This document shows, piece by piece, positions 1 to 4,579 of a DNA stretch of 6,121 nt. Every line of letters starts with the position of its first letter. Within the stretch, counting starts at the first letter, position 1. Origin of the DNA: Acidobacteriota bacterium (GTDB lineage Bacteria; Acidobacteriota; Blastocatellia; Pyrinomonadales; Pyrinomonadaceae); NCBI GenBank assembly GCA_003222855.1, contig QHXH01000070.1:1-6121 (forward strand), in the 5' to 3' direction. The notes under the pieces were generated by a model. That model did not search any database and was not told the DNA's origin. It was given only the letters and a program-made list of their open reading frames with translations. Position numbers and translations under genes: made by a program.

Positions 1-348
1 TTCTGAAGCGCGACGCAAGAGACGTTCATCCATTTCGGCGCGACTGAGACCGAGGGCGACTCCGGTTGCTCCAAACCAGGAGCTTGGCACGCGAACGTTC
101 TTACCGCTTCGAGAATAAAAAACAGTGGCAGTTAAGTTAGCGGGATGCGCGGCAGACATGGCTTCAGCAACATGCAGCCGCTGGAAGTGGATCGCGCATT
201 CAGGAGAGATGAATTCACCGCACAGCTTCGGGCGCGGAAACTTTTTCTGCTCGGCGAGTAACACGCGCGTACCACGCATTGCCAGATGAATCGCCGCGCT
301 GGCGCCGGCTGGGCCACCACCGGCGATGATTACGTCGTAATTGTGCAT
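1..348 (-). CDS. FAD-dependent oxidoreductase, geranylgeranyl-reductase type (N-terminal part)
   Basis: Translation from the ATG at 348 gives 116 residues running off the left edge, so the C-terminal part is missing. Residues 4-15 form a Rossmann beta strand and the dinucleotide-binding motif GGGPAG (10-15). The acidic residue ending the second strand, which usually binds the FAD ribose, is E33 in RVLLAEQ. FPRPKLCGEF (37-46) and LSRAEMDERLL (101-111) are typical of the geranylgeranyl reductase/halogenase-like flavoprotein superfamily, whose members reduce isoprenoid double bonds or hydroxylate aromatic and polyketide substrates. The gene lies 20 bp downstream of the methyltransferase on the same strand, so the two are probably co-transcribed. 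There is no well-placed Shine-Dalgarno; the only purine-rich stretch (AGGCGGA) is 14-20 nt upstream and lies inside a hairpin. The family is secure; the substrate cannot be read from this fragment. Confidence 0.88.
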   Translation of the reverse strand, partial: MHNYDVIIAGGGPAGASAAIHLAMRGTRVLLAEQKKFPRPKLCGEFISPECAIHFQRLHVAEAMSAAHPANLTATVFYSRSGKNVRVPSSWFGATGVALGLSRAEMDERLLRRASE

Positions 349-352
349 GATA

Positions 353-418
353 GTTTGGAGTTCCGCCTTCAGGCGGCGAGTTCTCCAACTTCTGTCCCCT
401 GAAGGCGGGACTCCGAAC
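353..418. repeat. Large near-perfect inverted repeat
   Basis: Arms 353-373 and 398-418 (21 nt each) are complementary at 19 of 21 positions around a 24-nt loop. On the plus strand the two exceptions are G-U wobbles, so that RNA would pair along its full length; on the minus strand they are C-A mismatches. An inner palindrome, CCGCCT-TC-AGGCGG (363-376), allows a competing shorter hairpin (353-389). The repeat covers the last 15 or so codons and the stop of the methyltransferase and ends 4 nt before the oxidoreductase ATG. There is no T-tract beside it, so a simple intrinsic terminator is unlikely. GC-rich palindromes containing CCGCCTTCAGGCGG resemble dispersed repeats I recall from Acidobacteriota-type genomes; that link is from memory. 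Confidence 0.8.
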
Positions 419-1124
419 TCGTACTCGCGCTCAAAACCAACCGCGAAGGAAAATGTTTCTCGACTCTCGCGTTCGCTAAACCGGCATGATGGGCGATCTC
501 TTTCATTTCGTCCGGCTTGAAACTTTTCAGAATCGAGAGCGCGCCGTCTTCACGAATCAAACGATTGTGAAGGAACAGATGACCAATCGTCGTGTAAAAA
601 AAATAGGCAACCGGATTGCGATTGAGATCGATGACGAAGATCCCACACCTCGCAACGCGCGCCATCTCCCGCAAGATCTTTACAGCGCCGGCATCGTCAA
701 AATGATGCAACGTCAACGACTGAATCACATAATCAAATGAATTATCGCTGAACGGGAGTTGGAATCCATTCGCGCGTATCGAAGAAATCTCGCGAAAGTC
801 TGTTGACTCATCGATGATTGCTTGCGCGGATCTTTCATTGAGCTCCAGGCCGACGAGCGAAGCTTTGCGATTAGTTTCACGTGCCCATTTCGCCGTCACG
901 CGCAGCAACTCGCCCGAACCCGCGCCCACATCGAGAACGGAAAACGTTTGCAATTCACGCTGCTCAATTTCCTTGAAGAGCGAATCGCGCAACGCGTTTG
1001 CATCGCCGAGCCACTCATTTACGCGCCGCAGCTCAACCAGACAGCCTTCATATTCTTCCGGCGTATAGGACCCTTTGTCGAGGTTCTCAGGTTCAAGGCT
1101 GCGTTGGCGAAACTTTTCCAGCAT
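369..1124 (-). CDS. Class I SAM-dependent methyltransferase
   Basis: This 251-residue protein has a Methyltransf_11/UbiE-like Rossmann core. Motif I is VLDVGAGSGEL (63-73). The acidic residue that usually binds the SAM ribose is in VGLELNE (91-97). Motif II and the following strand are LPFSDNSFDYVIQSLTLHHF (123-142), and VARCGIFVIDL (157-167) is the next strand. The N-terminal SYTPEEYEGCLVELRRVNEWLG (19-40) is a helical extension that, from memory, is common in methyltransferases paired with FAD oxidoreductases in type III PKS or ketosynthase clusters. It probably methylates a small lipid or polyketide product rather than a macromolecule. Residues from about 237 to the end are encoded by an inverted repeat, so the true family C-terminus may be shorter. 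No good Shine-Dalgarno precedes the ATG at 1124. The gene diverges from the small gene at 1189 across 64 bp and is followed by the oxidoreductase. Confidence 0.88.
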   Translation of the reverse strand: MLEKFRQRSLEPENLDKGSYTPEEYEGCLVELRRVNEWLGDANALRDSLFKEIEQRELQTFSVLDVGAGSGELLRVTAKWARETNRKASLVGLELNERSAQAIIDESTDFREISSIRANGFQLPFSDNSFDYVIQSLTLHHFDDAGAVKILREMARVARCGIFVIDLNRNPVAYFFYTTIGHLFLHNRLIREDGALSILKSFKPDEMKEIAHHAGLANARVEKHFPSRLVLSASTSSESRLQGTEVGELAA

Positions 1125-1167
1125 GGTTCAGGACACCCAACGAACACATCCGCAAAAGAATAGTGAA

Positions 1168-1176
1168 TGGTATAAT
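1168..1176 (+). promoter_or_regulatory. Extended -10 promoter of the small gene/nucleotidyltransferase pair
   Basis: TGGTATAAT is a perfect extended -10 element (TGn followed by the TATAAT consensus). No -35 hexamer is recognisable 16-18 bp upstream, as is usual for extended -10 promoters. The box ends 12 nt before the ATG at 1189. Transcription would therefore start at about 1183, giving a leader of roughly 6 nt with no room for a Shine-Dalgarno sequence. The element lies in the 64-bp divergent gap. Confidence 0.65.
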
Positions 1177-1188
1177 TACAAGTGGATT

Positions 1189-1389
1189 ATGTCACTCGAA
1201 ACCAAAAAGGTGAGAGTCTCGAAACTTGAAGAGCAAGACAATAGCGACGATCTGCGATCGACAACTCCGGCTCAACGTCTGGAAATGATGTGGCAGTTGA
1301 CAATGGACGCGTGGGCCTTTAAGGGAGAACCCATTGCTGAACTCAGACTTCCGCGACATATTGTCCGCGTTTTGCGAAGAGAAAGTTGA
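1189..1389 (+). CDS. Small protein paired with a nucleotidyltransferase (66 aa, uncharacterised)
   Basis: The 66-residue product has a charged, probably disordered N-terminus (KVRVSKLEEQDNSDD, 7-21). Then comes a helical segment, TTPAQRLEMMWQLTMDAWAF (25-44), and a basic C-terminal tail, RLPRHIVRVLRR (53-64). Short proteins with a TPxxRLxxxWxLTxxAW-like segment and a basic RLxRxxxRVxRR end are, from memory, repeatedly encoded just before DUF6036-type nucleotidyltransferases; no function is established to my knowledge. The gene overlaps the downstream nucleotidyltransferase by 56 bp in another frame, indicating one transcript and probably coupled translation. An in-frame ATG at 1123 exists, but the TATAAT box would then lie inside the gene, so 1189 is preferred. 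It could be the antitoxin or regulatory partner of the enzyme. The gene call is fairly secure; the role is an inference. Confidence 0.72.
   Translation: MSLETKKVRVSKLEEQDNSDDLRSTTPAQRLEMMWQLTMDAWAFKGEPIAELRLPRHIVRVLRRES
1322..1327 (+). promoter_or_regulatory. Ribosome binding site fixing a TTG start
   Basis: AGGGAG lies six nucleotides before the TTG at 1334, inside the coding sequence of the small upstream gene. It is the best Shine-Dalgarno in the window and supports the TTG start over the ATG at 1394, which would remove the N-terminal helix and the first strand. Confidence 0.65.
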
Positions 1390-1783
1390 GTTCATGCTCG
1401 TTGGAGCCTACGCAGTTGCGGCGCACGGCCTACCGCGCGCGACTGGTGACATAGATCTTTGGATTAAATGCTCAGAAGAGAATGCGACGCGCGTTCTGGC
1501 GGCATTAGGAAAATTTGGCGCGCCAGTTTCGAATCTGTTGATAAAAGACTTTCTGACGGCAGGCACAGTCGTTCAGCTAGGTGTTGCTCCGAGACGCATC
1601 GATGTCTTGACTGAGATCACGGGCGTCAGTTATGCGGAAGCGGAGGCCGAGCGCCAATTCATTACCATCGAAGGAATAACGATTCCGGTCATTGGCATAT
1701 CTCACCTGATTAGAAACAAGAGAGCGGTCGGCAGGCCTCAGGACCAGGCTGATGCAGCGAGGCTCGAAGCGCTGCGCTCCTAA
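1334..1783 (+). CDS. Nucleotidyltransferase, DUF6036/AbiEii-like
   Basis: The 149-residue protein is a minimal polymerase-beta-fold nucleotidyltransferase. The substrate loop GAYAVAAHGLPRATGD (24-39) is followed by the catalytic pair D39 and D41 in GDIDLWI, and by the third acidic residue D90 in RRIDVL. The C-terminal segment NKRAVGRPQDQADAARLEAL (128-147) carries the basic residues and the Gly-Arg-Pro-x-Asp pattern usual in this group. Such enzymes transfer a nucleotide from an NTP to a protein or RNA. In AbiE-type systems the related AbiEii is the toxin and a separate protein neutralises it. The glycine loop reads GAY rather than the usual GG or GS. Translation starts at TTG behind a good Shine-Dalgarno inside the upstream small gene. 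No AbiEi-like antitoxin or HEPN partner is nearby, so the 66-residue neighbour is the only candidate partner. Fold and catalytic residues are clear; target and toxicity are inferred. Confidence 0.85.
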   Translation: MLNSDFRDILSAFCEEKVEFMLVGAYAVAAHGLPRATGDIDLWIKCSEENATRVLAALGKFGAPVSNLLIKDFLTAGTVVQLGVAPRRIDVLTEITGVSYAEAEAERQFITIEGITIPVIGISHLIRNKRAVGRPQDQADAARLEALRS

Positions 1784-1867
1784 ACTTTCTGAATCACCTT
1801 ACTGCTTGACCCTGGAAACCAGGGGTCGATGCCAAATTTCAGAACGAGGCCTTCTTAATTTCGCCTG

Positions 1868-3031
1868 ATGCTAACCACGCTGGCCATTTCTAATTACCGG
1901 TCACTGCGCAATCTAACCGTCCCGCTGCGGCGTTTGAACCTGATTACCGGGCCCAACGGTAGCGGCAAATCAAGTGTGTATCGCGCACTAAGGCTGCTGG
2001 CCGAAACGGGACGAGGCGGCGTCATTCCATCACTCGCTCGCGAAGGCGGCCTGCAGTCTACGCTATGGGCAGGTCCTGAGAAAATCGGCCGATCCGTGAA
2101 GCGTGGCGATCACCAAGTCGAAGGAACGGTGCGCACGGAACGCGTCAATCTGCGGCTCGGTTTTGCTGGAGATGAATTTGGTTATGCGATCGACCTGGGC
2201 CTTCCGTCTCCGAGTACTTCAGCATTTGCACTGGACCCAGAAATAAAAACCGAATCCATTTGGGCCGGTCCTATTCTGCGGCCGGCCTCATTACTCGTTG
2301 AACGCAAGAACTGGGTGGTACGGACCCGGCGAAGTGATGGCGAATGGGAGGCGCTCAGTTCCGACTTATCACCATTTGACAGCATGTTGAGTCAGTTCGC
2401 GGATCCGCGGAACGCGCCGGAAATGTTCATGTTGCGCGAACATATTCGCTCGTGGCGCTTTTATGACCACTTTCGCACCGATGCGGACGCCCCCGCGCGA
2501 ATGCCGCAACTTGGTACACATACGCCGATTCTCAGCAACGATGGTTCAGACATGGCGGCCGCACTGCAAACCATCCGCGAAATCGGAGACGCCGCCGTCC
2601 TGGGCCATGCAGTAGATGATGCCTTTCCGCGATCCAGCGTCAGTGTGCTAAATGTTGAAGGCCGTTTTGAAATCGCCATGCACCAGCACGGGCTTCTTAG
2701 ACCGCTCAAAGCCGCGGAACTGTCGGATGGCACGCTTCGCTACTTGCTTTGGATTGCGGCGTTATTAACACCCAGACCACCCGGCTTACTGGTATTGAAT
2801 GAACCGGAAACAAGTCTGCATCCGGATTTACTTCCTGCACTTGGCCGGCTGATCGCAAATGCTGCGGAACGCTCGCAAGTCTTTGTGGTGACCCACGCCG
2901 CGAGACTTATTGCGGAGCTTGAGAACCAACCTGAGTGTAATTGTGTGAGCTTAGAAAAGCAGTTCGGCGAGACAAGGATTGTGGGGGTGGGCGAGTTTGA
3001 CGCCCCGCCGTGGCGCTGGGCATCGCGATAA
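1868..3031 (+). CDS. AAA family ATPase, COG4637/AAA_21 type
   Basis: This 387-residue protein is a complete ABC/SMC-like ATPase without a coiled-coil arm. It begins with the usual strand-and-FRSL-like segment (LAISNYRSLRNL, 5-16). Walker A is GPNGSGKSS (28-36), the signature motif is ELSDGTLRYL (284-293), Walker B is LLVLNEPE (307-314), and the switch histidine is H343 in VFVVTHAARLI. The usual Walker B aspartate is asparagine (N311), which I recall as normal for COG4637, with E312 as the likely catalytic base. The middle part (about 60-270) is a lid specific to the family. There is no TOPRIM or nuclease domain, unlike OLD-family proteins. The start gives the expected N-terminus but has no clear Shine-Dalgarno. 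It follows the nucleotidyltransferase by 84 bp on the same strand and may share its transcript. Members are often annotated only as predicted ATPase; a defence role here rests on context alone. Confidence 0.88.
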   Translation: MLTTLAISNYRSLRNLTVPLRRLNLITGPNGSGKSSVYRALRLLAETGRGGVIPSLAREGGLQSTLWAGPEKIGRSVKRGDHQVEGTVRTERVNLRLGFAGDEFGYAIDLGLPSPSTSAFALDPEIKTESIWAGPILRPASLLVERKNWVVRTRRSDGEWEALSSDLSPFDSMLSQFADPRNAPEMFMLREHIRSWRFYDHFRTDADAPARMPQLGTHTPILSNDGSDMAAALQTIREIGDAAVLGHAVDDAFPRSSVSVLNVEGRFEIAMHQHGLLRPLKAAELSDGTLRYLLWIAALLTPRPPGLLVLNEPETSLHPDLLPALGRLIANAAERSQVFVVTHAARLIAELENQPECNCVSLEKQFGETRIVGVGEFDAPPWRWASR

Positions 3032-3077
3032 ACTCACTAGAAAACATTACGGCTTACGCGGACAGCTCGATCAAGAA

Positions 3078-3101
3078 CGGCGAACCGTCTCCGGATCGCC
3101 G
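3078..3101 (-). terminator. Candidate terminator hairpin between convergent genes
   Basis: CGGCGA and TCGCCG, then CCG and CGG, form a nine-pair stem with one A-A mismatch and a TCTC loop. The hairpin lies in the 79-bp gap between the convergent ATPase and ketosynthase genes. On the minus strand it begins about 9 nt after the ketosynthase stop and is followed by TTCTTGATC, a weak T-rich tail. On the plus strand no T-run follows, so action on the ATPase transcript is less likely. Confidence 0.45.
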
Positions 3102-3110
3102 ATCTGCCCC

Positions 3111-4379
3111 CTACACTTTCCGAATCACCAGCGCGCTATTTTTCGATCCAAATCCGATGCAGTTGCAGAGGGCGACGCGCACGTCTGCTTCGCGCGCTTC
3201 GAGGGGAACGTAATCCAGATCGCAAGCCGGATCGGGCTCGTCAAGATTAATAGTTGGCGGAATGACGCCTCTGCGCATGGCGCACAGCGCGGCGCCCAGG
3301 CCCGCCGCACCGCTTGCGCCTTGCGGATGTCCCACTTGGGATTTCGTCGCCGACATCGGAATGCGATGTGAGTTGCTGTTAAGCGCAAGCTTCAGCGCGT
3401 TAGTCTCAATTCGATCGTTCAACACCGTCGAGGTGCCGTGCAGATTCACGTAATCGATCTGGTCGGCATTCACGGCCGCATCGTTCATCGCCAGGGTCAT
3501 TGCCCGCGCCGGTTCATCGCCACCTTCCTGGAGGCGCACGCGATGATAGGCATCGCACGTCGAACCATAGCCGGTAATTTCGGCATAGATGTTTGCGCCG
3601 CGCTGCTTCGCGCGCTCGAATTCTTCCAACACATAAATCCACGCGCCTTCACCAAGCACCATTCCCGAGCGGTTGCGCGTGAACGGGCGCGACGCGCGCT
3701 CTGGCTCTTCGTTCCACTCAGTTGTTAATACGGTTAACAGATTAAATCCAGCGAGAATGCCGGGCGCCAGCGGCGCGTCCACGCCGCCCGCGAGCATCGT
3801 TTCCTGCCGGCCAAGCGCGATGTGCTGCGCCGCATAAGCGATGGCGTCGGTCGAACTCGTGCAGCCCGTCGAGATGACATGCGACAAGCCGCGCAGTCCG
3901 AAGGCCATGGAAAGCTCACTCGACAAGGTCCCGTGGGTCGCGGCCGGAATGATGTAAATACTAGCCTTTGAATGCGAGCCGCCGTTGTACCAAATCGCGT
4001 AGTGATCTTCGACGAATGGCAGGCCGCCGCCGCCCGTGCCGATCTGCACGCCGATTTCTTGTCGTTCTTCTAATGAAAGACTTTCGACTGCGATGCCGGC
4101 GTCCTTGAATGCTTCCCGCGCGGCCGCCAGTGCTAACGGCACCGTGCGGGGCACGTGCTTGCGATCTTTGACGCCGAGTTGCACTGTCCAGTCAAACTCA
4201 CGAACCTGCGCCGCGATTTTTACGGGCGACTTGGAAACGTCGAAGGATTCAATGCGACGAACACCGCTCTCGGCGTTTTGCAGTCCGTTCCAGAATGCTT
4301 CGCGGCCGATGCCAATCGGCGTTACGCATCCCATGCCAGTGATCACTACACGTCGAGGCGTTGTGAAGTTGTTCAGCAT
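3111..4379 (-). CDS. Beta-ketoacyl-ACP synthase (KAS II-like, KS-alpha-like signature)
   Basis: The 422-residue thiolase-fold enzyme condenses an acyl thioester with malonyl-ACP. The N-terminal RRVVITGMGCVTPIG (9-23) is classical. The nucleophile is C173 in STGCTSSTDAI, and the catalytic histidines are H314 in NLHGTSTVLND and H351 in KSQVGHPQGASG, with K346. RPFTRNRSGMVLGEGA (231-246) and PPTINLDEPDPACDLDYVP (374-392) are normal FabF landmarks. The active-site sequence STGCTSS and the HGTSTxxND-R-ET stretch are closer to type II polyketide KS-alpha subunits (STGCTSG, HGTSTKQNDRHET) than to E. coli FabF (TACTSG, HGTSTPAGD). The C-terminal loop GFGSKNSAL differs from the usual GFGGTN. No chain-length factor or acyl carrier protein is adjacent. 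With the methyltransferase and flavoprotein on the same strand further left, a specialised lipid or polyketide pathway is likely. The start at 4379 has no clear Shine-Dalgarno. Confidence 0.9.
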   Translation of the reverse strand: MLNNFTTPRRVVITGMGCVTPIGIGREAFWNGLQNAESGVRRIESFDVSKSPVKIAAQVREFDWTVQLGVKDRKHVPRTVPLALAAAREAFKDAGIAVESLSLEERQEIGVQIGTGGGGLPFVEDHYAIWYNGGSHSKASIYIIPAATHGTLSSELSMAFGLRGLSHVISTGCTSSTDAIAYAAQHIALGRQETMLAGGVDAPLAPGILAGFNLLTVLTTEWNEEPERASRPFTRNRSGMVLGEGAWIYVLEEFERAKQRGANIYAEITGYGSTCDAYHRVRLQEGGDEPARAMTLAMNDAAVNADQIDYVNLHGTSTVLNDRIETNALKLALNSNSHRIPMSATKSQVGHPQGASGAAGLGAALCAMRRGVIPPTINLDEPDPACDLDYVPLEAREADVRVALCNCIGFGSKNSALVIRKV

Positions 4380-4406
4380 ATTTGTGGTGCGGGCCCGGGG
4401 TGGCCA

Positions 4407-4437
4407 AGCATAACATTACGGCCCGCGCCAGAGCCAA
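4407..4437 (-). promoter_or_regulatory. Possible ketosynthase promoter
   Basis: On the minus strand, TTGGCT (4437-4432) could be a -35 and TATGCT (4412-4407), preceded by TGT as an extended -10, a -10 element. The 19-bp spacer is long and the -10 matches only four of six consensus positions. The predicted start leaves a GC-rich leader of about 20 nt containing a GGGCCC palindrome and no Shine-Dalgarno. Confidence 0.3.
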
Positions 4438-4541
4438 CGGTTAGCGATCGGAAGTGCAGTTCGACCACAATGAAACCTTTGCTTGGCTGACGTTACTGAC
4501 TCAAGCCGACGATTCCTGAGGCCTCGGAGAGCGTGGCTTAA

Positions 4542-4571
4542 TTCACTAGACCTCCATGCTTCATCTATGAT
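4542..4571 (+). promoter_or_regulatory. Candidate promoter of the kinase-lyase fusion
   Basis: TTCACT (4542-4547) matches four of six -35 positions and TATGAT (4566-4571) matches five of six -10 positions, with an 18-bp spacer. The -10 ends only 8 nt before the ATG at 4580, so the transcript would be leaderless or start a base or two from the ATG. That agrees with the absence of a Shine-Dalgarno before this gene. Confidence 0.45.
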
Positions 4572-4579
4572 GTTCGCGT

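Larger units (their letters stand above)
4380..4579. other. Divergent intergenic region
   Basis: These 200 bp separate the ketosynthase and the kinase-lyase fusion, which point away from each other, so both promoters must lie here. Candidate -10 elements occur near each end. An 8-bp perfect palindrome, GAGGCCTC, sits at 4518-4525. I see no credible small gene or RNA. Confidence 0.6.

Noticed and set aside
486..1163. Several plus-strand open frames of 84-113 codons opposite the methyltransferase
   Set aside because: They resemble no family I know, lack ribosome sites, and mirror the codon structure of a clear methyltransferase on the other strand.
1123..1188. Upstream in-frame ATG extending the small gene by 22 codons
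   Set aside because: It would overlap the methyltransferase start and place a perfect extended -10 box inside the coding region. The added residues look unlike the family N-terminus.
1808..1827. Hairpin GACCCTGG-AAA-CCAGGGGTC after the nucleotidyltransferase as a terminator
   Set aside because: The stem has a bulged G and is followed by GATGCC with no T-run. It may be a weak structure, but the sequence does not support termination.
3125..4490. Open frames opposite or within the ketosynthase, up to 130 codons
   Set aside because: The ketosynthase is unmistakable across this span. The others have composition-driven sequences rich in Arg, Ala and Ser and no recognisable motif.
4518..4525. Palindrome GAGGCCTC as an operator
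   Set aside because: Eight bases in a GC-rich sequence can arise by chance, and no second copy or regulator gene is nearby.
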